Source of the DNA: Desulfotomaculum sp.
GTDB lineage: Bacteria; Bacillota; Desulfotomaculia; Desulfotomaculales; Nap2-2B
Reading direction: 5' to 3'
Length of the DNA stretch: 9,684 bases
Assembly: GCA_003445555.1 (NCBI GenBank)
Contig: DMDI01000068.1
Span: forward strand, 1 to 9,684
Below are positions 1 through 8,064 of this stretch, piece after piece (the first letter of the stretch is position 1; every line of letters begins with the position of its first letter). A program made the position numbers and the translations under genes. The notes under the pieces were generated by a model. It was not told where the DNA came from and did not search any database. It saw only the letters and a program-made list of their open reading frames with translations.

Positions 1-2007
1 CTAAAATTGTTTCAAAAAGCCAAAAAAAGCACTATTCCCAATTTGCCTGACCTGGAAGGCTTTTTTAGCCGTCTTGACCAGAAACTGAAAAAACTGGACC
101 GGCAGAAAGACTATAACAAATACATCAGCGCCGTAAAAGAAAACGCGCGGGAAATACGGGATAAAGTCCTGAAATATCTAATGGTGCGCCGCACCCGGAC
201 AGAGATAGAAAAGTATTTTTCCGACGATATTACCAAACAAGGGCTAAAATTCCCCAATGTAGAAAAACCGGTCCCGCTTTTTTATGAACTAAACGAAAAA
301 GAAGATGAAATATTCACTAAAACCATCGAACTCATCGCCCAAAAGTTCAAATATGCCCGTTATATGCCCATGCTCTATTATCAAGGCAAGGTGGACCAGC
401 TTGAGCAGCAATCCCAGCGGAACATGGGCCGGTTTATGAAAATCCTGCTGGTCAAACGCCTGGAAAGCAGTTTCTTTGCCTTTAGAAACTCAGTAGATCG
501 ATTCCTGCACTCCTACGAAATGTTTATAAAAGAATTTAACAGCGGTAATGTCTATGTGAGCAAGAAGCACACGAATAAAATATTTGAAATGCTGGAGAAC
601 GATGACGATGAAGCCGTGCAGCGCCTGATTGATGAAGGCAAAGCGGAACGCTATACCAGCAGCGAATTTACGACCGAATTACTGAATGATCTGCAGCACG
701 ACCATGATGTTTTGCTGGCGATAAAAAAACTTTGGAAGCACATTGACCGCGACCCCAAACTTTTGAAATTCCTGCAGGAATTGTCAACGAATTCAGTTTT
801 GCGAGAAAATCATCCGATCATCTTCACGGAATCCAAGGAAACCGCCAATTATTTGTTTAAAAATTTACACCAAAAATACCCGGACAGGGTGTTGTGCTAT
901 ACCGGTGATTCGGGTGAAGCGACACGCGATAAAGTCATTGAAAACTTTGACGCCCGCGCCCGTCATCCGAAGGATGATTACCGGATACTGGTTTCTACGG
1001 AAGTGTTGGCCGAAGGCGTGAACCTGCACCGTTCCAATACGGTAATCAACTACGATATCCCCTGGAACCCGATCCGCATGATGCAAAGAGTCGGCCGCAT
1101 AAACCGGGTGGATACGCCTTTTGATAAAATTCACACCTTTAATTTTTTCCCCACCACCCAATCCAACGACCAGATTAAACTCAGGGAGGCCGCGGAAGCC
1201 AAAATTAATGCCTTCCTGACCCTGCTGGGCGGCGACGCCGAGCTATTGACCGAGGGCGAACCCATCGGTTCACATGAGCTTTTTAACCGGTTGATTTCCA
1301 GACAGACATTGGAGGGCGAGGACGAGGCCGGGGAAAGCGAATTGAAGTATCTCCACGCCATCAAAGAGATTCGGGATAAAGACCCCGACCTGTTTGAAAA
1401 GATCAAACGACTGCCTAAAAAAGCGCGGACTTGCAAATATCACGTTGAACAGGCAAACTCACTGGTCACCTATTTCCGAAGGGGCAAACTGCAGAAATTC
1501 TTCCTGGCCGCTGATTATCAGGCAGCAAAAGAACTGGATTTCATCTTGGCGGCAAAACTGCTGGAAAGTTTTCCGGATGAGGGAAAGAAGAAACTGCCTG
1601 AACAGTTCTTCGAACTGCTGGATAAAAACAAAGAAGCCTTTATTTTTGCAACCATGCAAGAACCTTCCTTTCAAAGGCCAAGAGGCGGACGCGACAGCGC
1701 GGCAAACATCCTCAAAATTTTAAAAGCAACCCTGAAGAACACCCAGAAACTGACTGACGACCAGGAATTATTTTTAAGAAAAGTACTGACCCAGCTTGAG
1801 GAAGGCGGCCTGCCCAAACAGACGGCAAAGCAAACGCTGAAAGCCCTGAATGATCTCAAGCATGAAATCATCAACCCCTTTAAGGTGCTGGCGGTGCTGC
1901 AAACCCATATTCCGGCAAAGCTGCTGGAAGAACATTATGCCGAACAAAACCCGGCGGTATTTGGCAAGCGGGAAGTTATCTTATCAATGTATTTAGTAGG
2001 TGAATAA
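1..2007 (+). CDS. SNF2-like superfamily 2 helicase, C-terminal part (5' truncated by window edge)
   Basis: The frame is open to base 1, so the N-terminus, including the Walker A and DEAD/DEAH motifs, lies outside the window. Residues are counted from the TTG at position 7. Residues 54-72 contain the LMVRRTRTEIEKYF segment typical of the SNF2 family between the two RecA lobes. The second lobe is clear: HPIIFTESKETANYL (269-283), a YTGD segment (298-301), ILVSTEVLAEGVNL (327-340, motif V) and QRVGRINR (360-367, motif VI with arginine fingers). About 300 further, mostly helical residues follow and I recognise no domain in them. The product should be an ATP-driven DNA translocase. It sits 2 bases upstream of a methylase gene, so the two are probably co-transcribed and work together in restriction or phage defence. 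Similar partners are DrmD of class 1 DISARM and PLD-SNF2 helicases beside Eco57I-type methylases. The missing N-terminus prevents a choice. Confidence 0.9.
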   Translation, partial: LKLFQKAKKSTIPNLPDLEGFFSRLDQKLKKLDRQKDYNKYISAVKENAREIRDKVLKYLMVRRTRTEIEKYFSDDITKQGLKFPNVEKPVPLFYELNEKEDEIFTKTIELIAQKFKYARYMPMLYYQGKVDQLEQQSQRNMGRFMKILLVKRLESSFFAFRNSVDRFLHSYEMFIKEFNSGNVYVSKKHTNKIFEMLENDDDEAVQRLIDEGKAERYTSSEFTTELLNDLQHDHDVLLAIKKLWKHIDRDPKLLKFLQELSTNSVLRENHPIIFTESKETANYLFKNLHQKYPDRVLCYTGDSGEATRDKVIENFDARARHPKDDYRILVSTEVLAEGVNLHRSNTVINYDIPWNPIRMMQRVGRINRVDTPFDKIHTFNFFPTTQSNDQIKLREAAEAKINAFLTLLGGDAELLTEGEPIGSHELFNRLISRQTLEGEDEAGESELKYLHAIKEIRDKDPDLFEKIKRLPKKARTCKYHVEQANSLVTYFRRGKLQKFFLAADYQAAKELDFILAAKLLESFPDEGKKKLPEQFFELLDKNKEAFIFATMQEPSFQRPRGGRDSAANILKILKATLKNTQKLTDDQELFLRKVLTQLEEGGLPKQTAKQTLKALNDLKHEIINPFKVLAVLQTHIPAKLLEEHYAEQNPAVFGKREVILSMYLVGE

Positions 2008-2009
2008 TT

Positions 2010-5000
2010 ATGGATAAACAGCAAGCGAAATATATTATTGAAGAAACATTTGAAAAACCTTTCGATAAAAACAGGTTTACCCATTTTATCAAAAACCTCC
2101 TTAATCGTATTGATGAAGCTCCTTTCGCTTATCATGGACAATACATTCCTGAAGCTTACAGGCAATATATAAGCACTCTGGAGAGAATAGGTAAATTTAA
2201 CGACGGCGAAAACAGAATTGATATTCTTATCATCAAGCTCCAGAGAGAGACCTCCCTTGAGCGTGCGCGCACTAACCAACGCAATTTTGTTGCCGGTTAT
2301 CTACAGGGCAAATACGGCAGTTCAAACGAAAAGGAAGCAGCTTTAGTTGCGTTTGTCTCCCCCGATAACACCGACTGGCGCTTTTCGCTGGTCAAGATGG
2401 ATTACAATTTTGAGCAGACCGAAACCGGCAAAATGAAGGCCAAGGAAGAATTCACCCCTGCCCGGCGCTGGTCGTTTTTAGTGGGCGCCAACGAAAAAAG
2501 CCACACCGCCCAGAGCCGGCTGGTCAAAATCCTGGCCAATGACGCGCAAGCGCCGACCCTTGCCGAACTGGAAGAAGCCTTCAATATAGAAACCGTTACC
2601 AAAGAATTTTTCCTCAAATACCGCAACCTTTTTATCCGCACCAAGGAAGAGCTGGATACAGTGGTTCAAAACGATGCCCGCATCCAAAACGATTTTGAAG
2701 CTAAGGGCGTAAATACCGTTGACTTTGCCAAGAAACTGCTGGGGCAGATTGTGTTTCTCTACTTCCTGCAGAAAAAAGGCTGGTTCGGCGCGGGGCGCGA
2801 TGCCGACTGGGGCAACGGCTCCAAGCAGTTTTTGCGCGAGTTGTTTGAGAAAAAACACGGCAGTTATAACAATTTTTTCAATGACATTTTAGAGCCGCTC
2901 TTTTATGAAGCCTTGCGGAATGACCGTAGCCACGACGACGACTATTACAGCCATTTCAACTGTAAAATACCCTTCCTGAACGGCGGTCTCTTTGACCCCA
3001 TCGGCGATTACGATTGGGTGCATACGGATATTATCCTGCCGGACAGCCTGTTTTCTAATAAGAATCAAACCGGAGAAGGTGATACCGGCGACGGCATCCC
3101 GGACATCTTTGACCGCTACAATTTCACGGTCAAAGAAGATGAGCCGCTGGAAAAGGAAGTGGCTATTGACCCTGAACTGCTGGGAAAGACTTACGAGAAA
3201 TTCAACGCCATCAGGCCTGATAACTTTGAGGAATACAAAAAAGCCTTAAAGAGCGGCAAAAAGGGCGATGAAAGCAAATTCAACAAACAATTCGGCGTCT
3301 ATTACACCCCCCGCGAAATTGTTCATTACATGTGCCGGCAGAGTTTGATCAATTATCTTCATACTGAATTAAATGACGGCTCAAAACCTTCTGTTTCAAA
3401 AGAAGATATTGGAACCCTGATTCACCTTGGCGAGCAGATCAGTGAGAATGAATCAACGGCTATAATAAAAGAACAAAGGATCAACGAAGGGAAGCAGAGG
3501 AGCACTAAAATAAAACCTTTACTGCCCGAAAGCATCCGTAAGAACGCCGGGCTGATTGACCGGAAACTGGCGGACATCACTGTCTGCGACCCGGCGGTGG
3601 GCTCCGGCGCCTTTCCCGTGGGTATGATGGGTGAAATTGTAAAAGCAAGAACCGTATTAAACACTTTTATTGATAATAAAGAAAAACGAACGCCATACGA
3701 TTTTAAACGCCAGTGCATTGAACATTCATTATACGGCGTGGATATTGATCCGGGCGCGGTGGAGATTGCCAAACTGCGGTTGTGGCTGTCGCTGGTGGTG
3801 GATGAAGACGATATTAAAAATATCAAGCCCCTGCCGAACCTGGATTACAAGATTGTGTGCGGAAATTCGTTGCTGAGTTATCCCTATACGCCAATGGGAC
3901 TTGAAGAGATTGAAAAATTAAAAGAGTTATTTATTAAAGAAGTCAACCCAACGAGGAAAAATGAACTGCGTAGTCAAATTGACCATGCGATTTACGGTTT
4001 GTTTAAAAATACAGAAAAGAGCCTTGGTTACAAAGTCACAATGGATTTTAAAATAAATTTTTCTGAGGTGTTCCATGGTAAAGACGGAAATGCCCACCGC
4101 AACAATGGATGTGGTTTTAATATTGTAATTGCCAATCCGCCGTATGTTTCAACCAAAGGTAGAGATGATGCTGATAAAAAAGTGCTCCTGAAAATATATG
4201 ATTTCGCGGATGATTTGTATAGTCATTTTTATTTCAGAGGCATTGAAATAGCCGCCGACAATAAAGGAGTCCTATGCTTTATCTCTTCAAAAACATTTTG
4301 GACTATTCAAACCAAGAAGAATTTGCGTGAGTTATTTCTTAAAAACAAAATCATTGAGCTATATGATACGGCAAATCCTTTTGAAGCGATGGTAGATACT
4401 TGTGTAATTCTGGTCAAGAAAACTAAAGATAAGGAAAATTATACAGTATACATAAAGGACGGAAAAAAAGATTTGTTAAACCCTGTGGTGTATCAAACCG
4501 TCATAAATACCTATCACAACACCCCCAACAAAGTCTTGTTTATTCCGCACGACTTTAATATAGCCGTCCATTGTAAATACAGTAAAGTCGTTAATTACTT
4601 GACGGATAAATGGTGGGATAAAATCTCAACCAGCAAAAACGTTGAAAAAAACAAAAGGCAATTAGAAGAATATCGGAAATCTCTTAAACCGGGTGATATT
4701 ACTTTACTGGGACTTATTACAGATGGCGGGGTTGGACTGCAAACAGGCAGTAACGGTAAATATGTTGGAGTTCTTGAAGGAACCAAGTATGCTGAAAATG
4801 TAAGAAAATCCCGCCCGGATAAATTATTAGAGGCAATTTCTTCCTACAATATTAAAGAAATAAACCACCTTAGAAATAAAGATGATGCCCGAACATTCCT
4901 GGAAAGTAAAACCGAATATGAAATAAGATTGCTTTTTGATGAATTAAAAGAAAAATATGGCAGAGATATTTTTGGGCAGGGGTATTTGTTTAGAATCGTG

Positions 5001-5630
5001 AATGAAAATGAAATTGCCGAAGTTGAAACTTTGACCGAAGATGAAAAAGAAAATGGAATTGCGGGGGTTAGAACTTTCGTTCCCTATGATAAAGGTGACA
5101 AAGAAGGCAATCGCTGGTATTTACAAACTCCCTATTATATTGATTGGAGCAGAATAAATGTTAGTTTATTAAAAAATGATCCAAAAGCAAGATGGCAAGG
5201 TTATAATTTTTATTTCAGAGAAGGGTTCTGTTGGAGTGATATTCATACAATATTGATTAAATCAAGATTAAAAACGGCTGGTGTTCATGATGTAAAGAGT
5301 ATGAGTCTATTTTCTTTAATTCCAGGTATGTGCCCTGAAGAATATTTGATTACAATACTTAATTCAACTTTCATTAGTGAGTATGATTTTAATTTCTTAA
5401 ATAATACTCAAACATTTCAAATTAATGATGCACGCCAAATTCCAATCATTATCCCCACAAAAGATCAGTTATCAGAATTCGAGCGGGTATTTAACGAAGC
5501 GTATCAAATACAAAAATCCCGGTTTGGTGGTGAAATTTCTAAAAACGAAGCAGACAAAAAATTAGATAAAATTCAACAAAAGGTTGACCAGATGGTATAT
5601 AAACTTTACGGCCTCACTGAACAAAGCTAG
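2010..5630 (+). CDS. Eco57I-type N6-adenine DNA methyltransferase / type IIG-like restriction-modification protein
   Basis: This 1206-residue protein should transfer methyl groups from S-adenosylmethionine to adenine N6 in a specific DNA site. YYTPREIV (431-438) is the usual lead-in to the catalytic domain. DPAVGSGAF (527-535) is the AdoMet-binding motif I, GVDIDPGAVEIAKLRLWLSL (576-595) follows it, and NPPY (709-712) is the catalytic motif IV of adenine methylases. Residues from about 850 to 1206 probably form the target recognition region, including LQTGSNGKYVG (910-920) and LNSTFISEYDF (1118-1128). Residues 1-200 resemble N-termini of large single-chain Eco57I enzymes (TSLERARTNQRNFVAGYL, 81-98). 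A nuclease motif there is possible but not clear. The ATG follows an AGGTGA site 6 bases upstream and the helicase stop lies 2 bases before it, implying coupled translation. Base composition varies strongly along the gene. DISARM DrmMI is the closest named analogue; a stand-alone type IIG enzyme is the alternative. Confidence 0.93.
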   Translation: MDKQQAKYIIEETFEKPFDKNRFTHFIKNLLNRIDEAPFAYHGQYIPEAYRQYISTLERIGKFNDGENRIDILIIKLQRETSLERARTNQRNFVAGYLQGKYGSSNEKEAALVAFVSPDNTDWRFSLVKMDYNFEQTETGKMKAKEEFTPARRWSFLVGANEKSHTAQSRLVKILANDAQAPTLAELEEAFNIETVTKEFFLKYRNLFIRTKEELDTVVQNDARIQNDFEAKGVNTVDFAKKLLGQIVFLYFLQKKGWFGAGRDADWGNGSKQFLRELFEKKHGSYNNFFNDILEPLFYEALRNDRSHDDDYYSHFNCKIPFLNGGLFDPIGDYDWVHTDIILPDSLFSNKNQTGEGDTGDGIPDIFDRYNFTVKEDEPLEKEVAIDPELLGKTYEKFNAIRPDNFEEYKKALKSGKKGDESKFNKQFGVYYTPREIVHYMCRQSLINYLHTELNDGSKPSVSKEDIGTLIHLGEQISENESTAIIKEQRINEGKQRSTKIKPLLPESIRKNAGLIDRKLADITVCDPAVGSGAFPVGMMGEIVKARTVLNTFIDNKEKRTPYDFKRQCIEHSLYGVDIDPGAVEIAKLRLWLSLVVDEDDIKNIKPLPNLDYKIVCGNSLLSYPYTPMGLEEIEKLKELFIKEVNPTRKNELRSQIDHAIYGLFKNTEKSLGYKVTMDFKINFSEVFHGKDGNAHRNNGCGFNIVIANPPYVSTKGRDDADKKVLLKIYDFADDLYSHFYFRGIEIAADNKGVLCFISSKTFWTIQTKKNLRELFLKNKIIELYDTANPFEAMVDTCVILVKKTKDKENYTVYIKDGKKDLLNPVVYQTVINTYHNTPNKVLFIPHDFNIAVHCKYSKVVNYLTDKWWDKISTSKNVEKNKRQLEEYRKSLKPGDITLLGLITDGGVGLQTGSNGKYVGVLEGTKYAENVRKSRPDKLLEAISSYNIKEINHLRNKDDARTFLESKTEYEIRLLFDELKEKYGRDIFGQGYLFRIVNENEIAEVETLTEDEKENGIAGVRTFVPYDKGDKEGNRWYLQTPYYIDWSRINVSLLKNDPKARWQGYNFYFREGFCWSDIHTILIKSRLKTAGVHDVKSMSLFSLIPGMCPEEYLITILNSTFISEYDFNFLNNTQTFQINDARQIPIIIPTKDQLSEFERVFNEAYQIQKSRFGGEISKNEADKKLDKIQQKVDQMVYKLYGLTEQS

Positions 5631-5644
5631 GGAACAAAGCTAGG
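5619..5644. repeat. 13-bp perfect tandem duplication spanning the methylase stop codon
   Basis: The unit GAACAAAGCTAGG occurs at 5619-5631 and again at 5632-5644 with no gap. The first copy contains the last codons and TAG stop of the methylase. The second copy leads directly into GGGGACGTTCTTCTTGC. The duplication is seen directly. A replication slip or a target duplication beside an inserted element are possible causes. Confidence 0.9.
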
Positions 5645-5830
5645 GGACGTTCTTCTTGCTTCTTATGAGGATTGGTAGGTCTTGCATGTGACGGAGGCTG
5701 TGTGGCTTTTCATCTACTTTATTGAAAAACATCTGAACCATGTTTTCGCTTAAAGTCGGCGCTAAAGGGCATGACTGGACTGAGATCGATGATCTCATGG
5801 TCAAGGCCCTGCACCTTCGCCGCCGTTCAT
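5645..5830 (-). pseudogene. Probable mobile-element scar with C-terminal remnant of an unidentified protein
   Basis: On the - strand an open stretch from 5826 down to the TAA at 5719-5721 encodes 35 residues, including HEIIDLSPVMPFSADFKRKH and ending GSDVFQ. It reads like a genuine protein C-terminus but has a TGA just upstream (5827-5829) and no start codon at its head. I do not recognise the family. Beyond its stop, toward the methylase, lies GGGGACGTTCTTCTTGC (about 5643-5659). From memory this resembles termini associated with REP-type (Y1) transposase elements in anaerobic bacteria, but I could not check this. The remnant ends where BrnT similarity begins, which suggests a deletion or insertion junction near 5830. 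The mobile-element reading is inference. Confidence 0.35.
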
Positions 5831-6109
5831 ATTACAGGATTTCATTGGGATGAGGGAAACATTAATAAAAGCCCGGAGAAGCACAACGTTGAGAATTGGG
5901 AATGTGAACAGATTTTCTTTAACGAACCACTGATAATCCTTGATGATCCGAAGCATTCACTTACAGAAAAACGATGGGCAGTATTTGGCAAGACTGAAGC
6001 ATACCGCCTGATAATTGTGATTTTCACGAAACGCGGTAAACTGCTCAGGGTTATCTCAGCAATAGATATGAATCAAAAGGAAAGGCAATTTTATGAAAAA
6101 AACGGATAA
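5771..6109 (+). CDS. brnT: BrnT-family type II toxin (ribonuclease), N-terminus uncertain
   Basis: From residue 20 onward this is a typical DUF497/BrnT toxin. FHWDEGNINKSPEKHNV (24-40) matches the family's opening F-x-W-D-x-x-K/N ... K-H pattern. DDPKHSLTEKRWAVFGKT (58-75) and the ending LLRVISAIDMNQKERQFYEK (91-110) carry the conserved R-V-I-S-A and D-M-x-x-x-E blocks. BrnT folds like RelE, cleaves RNA, and is neutralised by BrnA. The gene overlaps the next one by 17 bases, the usual brnTA layout. The start is doubtful. ATG 5771 adds about 20 residues not seen in the family, has AAAGGG only one base upstream, and overlaps a reverse-strand coding remnant. ATG 5789 is an alternative. No in-frame ATG, GTG or TTG lies next to the conserved part; an ATT at 5831 would fit family length. 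The natural start was probably replaced. Confidence 0.85.
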   Translation: MTGLRSMISWSRPCTFAAVHITGFHWDEGNINKSPEKHNVENWECEQIFFNEPLIILDDPKHSLTEKRWAVFGKTEAYRLIIVIFTKRGKLLRVISAIDMNQKERQFYEKNG

Positions 6110-6401
6110 AAAAATTCCAAAATTCAAAAACGAAGATGAGGAACGGGACTTTTGGGCAACTCATTCCTCTCTTGATTATTTTGAATCAAGCAACTTTAAA
6201 AGAGCTTCCTTTCCCAATCTGAAGCCTTCTCTCAAGTCCATCTCAATTCGATTGCCCGAGTCTATGTTGGCTGAACTAAGAATCCTTGCAAATAAAAAGG
6301 ATATCCCCTATCAGAGCCTTGCAAAAATATATTTGGCAAAGCAAATAGCTTTAGAACGAGGTACTTTGGATCTTTCTCGGAAAGAAGACCTAAACCGTTA
6401 A
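6093..6401 (+). CDS. brnA: BrnA/CopG-type antitoxin
   Basis: This 102-residue protein has the antitoxin layout that accompanies BrnT. The N-terminal IPKFKNEDEERDFWATHSS (8-26) is the conserved segment that contacts the toxin. A ribbon-helix-helix DNA-binding domain follows at about residues 48-87, with the strand KSISIRLPESM (48-58) and helices through YQSLAKIYLAKQIAL (73-87). BrnA binds and blocks BrnT, and the complex normally represses its own promoter. The start ATG is preceded by AAAGG with 7 bases between and lies inside the toxin gene, so the two are translationally coupled. The protein looks intact. I could not find a convincing operator or promoter upstream because that region is occupied by the scar. 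Confidence 0.9.
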   Translation: MKKTDKKIPKFKNEDEERDFWATHSSLDYFESSNFKRASFPNLKPSLKSISIRLPESMLAELRILANKKDIPYQSLAKIYLAKQIALERGTLDLSRKEDLNR

Positions 6402-6410
6402 GTTATACCC

Positions 6411-6453
6411 AACCTGACTCGCTTCCTCGCTGGCGATTGGTCGCTCGCAGGTT
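6411..6453 (+). terminator. Weak inverted repeat downstream of brnA
   Basis: AACCTG (6411-6416) is complementary to CAGGTT (6448-6453) across a GC-rich loop, beginning 9 bases after the brnA stop. There is no T-run directly after it, so it is not a standard intrinsic terminator. The same stretch also has the direct repeat TTGGTCGCT at 6437-6445 and 6457-6465. The structure could end transcription weakly or be a leftover of recombination. Confidence 0.2.
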
Positions 6454-6463
6454 AGCTTGGTCG

Positions 6464-6665
6464 CTAGAAGGGGGGGCTATTGTTTAAATCTGCTTCACTG
6501 ATACCCAACTCCTGCATGGCTTTTTCCGCCGGAATAAAATCCTCTGCTTTTGCGTTTTCCATGCGTTTTTCAGCCTCTACAAGCAAGCGGTAGGATCAAT
6601 ACCCTTGGGGAAAAATTTTTTTAACTAGCCACCCTGTTTTTTTCCGTGAGTTTTTCGGTAGCCAT
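6464..6665 (-). pseudogene. Broken antitoxin-like small gene
   Basis: Two coding pieces lie on the - strand in the gap between brnA and the permease gene. An N-terminal piece starts at ATG 6663-6665, reads MATEKLTEKNRVAS and stops at TAA 6621-6623. A C-terminal piece runs open from 6595, just after a TGA, to TAG 6464-6466. It includes RLLVEAEKRMENAKAEDF and then IPAEKAMQELGISEADL. The composition and the IPAEK-x-M-x-ELG ending resemble small antitoxins of the RelB or Phd type. Together they look like one antitoxin gene that has lost its middle by deletion or frameshift. A G7 run at 6470-6476 lies in the last codons, so the true C-terminus may differ. An internal ATG at 6560-6562 could give a 32-residue peptide. 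No matching toxin is seen. The rest of the roughly 310-base gap (6402-6711) shows no other gene. The family assignment is inference. Confidence 0.45.
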
Positions 6666-6711
6666 TATGTAAAATCCGCTTGTTAATTTCCTATATCTTA
6701 CTTATGTCTTA

Positions 6712-8061
6712 CTATTGTTCCTCCAACTCTACTTTTACGGGACGGCGCCGCCGGGCAGGATGTCTTTTGCGGTACCTTTCTTTTAAAACCGGCACCCCGT
6801 TAATTACGTAAACCCAGGAAAGAAATAAACCGGCCGCCAGGCATAAACCGGCTATTTTATCGGTAATTAAGACGGCGGCCAATAAAACAGCAAACACAAC
6901 CACGGTTAAGCCGGGCAGGATTAAACCGCCGGGGATAGTGTAAGAACGTTGGGCCGCCGGAATTTTTTGACGCAACTTAATTACGGCCAGACCGGCCAGA
7001 GCGTAAATCAGTGATTCCATCGCGGCCGCCAGGTTCACAAAAATCAGGTAGCGTTTGGTAATTAAGACGATGATGGAAATGGCCAACCCGACAAAAAATA
7101 TAGTTAAAATAGCGGCCCACGGAGTAAAATATTTTAAGCTGACCTTACTTAAACAGGTTGGTAAAACATGTTCGCGGGCCGAAGCATAAAGAAAACGGGA
7201 AACACTGAGTAATCCCGCGTTAAAGGTAGTTATGGAAGCTCCCAGGCAAATGATGGTCATCCAAATAACCCCGGTTTTTCCCAGCAGATTTTCCGCAAAC
7301 AATAAATGAGGAATTACCGAGTGCCCTAACGCATCTTTTGGTACGGTTGAAGTTACGGCAACCGTAAATAAAGCGTATACAATGCTTATAAGGCCAACGG
7401 CAATTAACATTCCTTTGGAAATTAGTTTGGTGTCAGTAGATTCCTCCGCCAGAGGGGTGACCCATTCAAAGCCCACAAATAAAAAAACGCCCAAGGCCAC
7501 CGCTTGAATCAGGTTTCCCGGTCCTCCAACCACCGTTAGATTTTCCGGCCGGAAATTAATTTTTCCAAAGGCCAGAACAGCCAGCAAAATTATAGAGAGC
7601 ATTAAACCGTAGGTAATAATATCTTGAAAATTGCCGGCAATTTTTACTCCGCGGATGTTTACCCAGGCGGCAATTATAAACATGACTATAATCCAAACCA
7701 AGGGGGGGATTGCCGGCATTGCGTAACTAAGTACCCGGGCTAAGATGAAGCTTTCTGCCCCCACTATGCCCATAATTACGGCCATATAAAAGAGGGAGAT
7801 AACCAGGGCTAAATTATCATTAAAAGCCCGCCCAAAATAAAGCCGGATGCCTGCCGCTGAAGGAAGCTGTCCGTTAAGCTCCGAAAAACAGGCCGCGGCT
7901 AAAAAGCATAAAAGGCCGCTGGTAAGAATAGCCAGCCAGGCGGCGTTTCCGGCCAAAAAGCCGGCCACTTGAATAGCCGCCACAAAGGTGGAAGTGGCCA
8001 AGGTTAGACCGGCACTGGTGGCTACTATAGTTCGTAGAGTGAGTACTTTCTTTAAATGCAT
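6712..8061 (-). CDS. APC-family amino acid permease, 12 transmembrane segments
   Basis: This 449-residue membrane protein probably imports an amino acid or amine by proton- or sodium-coupled symport, or by exchange. It shows about 12 hydrophobic segments, at roughly 10-32, 36-58, 84-107, 117-136, 147-166, 183-203, 217-240, 264-288, 312-334, 338-362, 378-400 and 402-421. Family marks include a small-residue-rich first helix, SELNGQLPSAAGIRLYFGRAF (60-80), GFEWVTPLAEES (197-208) in the sixth segment, and SVSRFLYASAREHVLP (286-301). The cytoplasmic tail after about 425 is very basic and then acidic. The substrate cannot be read from the sequence. The ATG has GGGGTGA 7 bases upstream, inside the end of the preceding SCP-2 gene, and only 3 bases separate the two. 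It is therefore the last gene of the three-gene operon. I see no clear terminator after its stop. Confidence 0.9.
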   Translation of the reverse strand: MHLKKVLTLRTIVATSAGLTLATSTFVAAIQVAGFLAGNAAWLAILTSGLLCFLAAACFSELNGQLPSAAGIRLYFGRAFNDNLALVISLFYMAVIMGIVGAESFILARVLSYAMPAIPPLVWIIVMFIIAAWVNIRGVKIAGNFQDIITYGLMLSIILLAVLAFGKINFRPENLTVVGGPGNLIQAVALGVFLFVGFEWVTPLAEESTDTKLISKGMLIAVGLISIVYALFTVAVTSTVPKDALGHSVIPHLLFAENLLGKTGVIWMTIICLGASITTFNAGLLSVSRFLYASAREHVLPTCLSKVSLKYFTPWAAILTIFFVGLAISIIVLITKRYLIFVNLAAAMESLIYALAGLAVIKLRQKIPAAQRSYTIPGGLILPGLTVVVFAVLLAAVLITDKIAGLCLAAGLFLSWVYVINGVPVLKERYRKRHPARRRRPVKVELEEQ

Positions 8062-8064
8062 TTT

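Noticed and set aside
1394..1723. 109-codon + strand open frame inside the helicase gene
   Set aside because: It overlaps a well-supported helicase frame completely, has no homology I recognise and no convincing ribosome-binding site.
5726..5746. Inverted repeat AAAACAT / ATGTTTT with a 7-base loop upstream of brnT, considered as a BrnA operator
   Set aside because: It is short, AT-rich, falls within the reverse coding remnant and has no recognisable promoter beside it.
6611..6620. AAAAATTTTT palindrome, considered as an intrinsic terminator for brnTA
   Set aside because: It has no GC stem, is over 200 bases downstream of brnA and lies within the decayed antitoxin gene.
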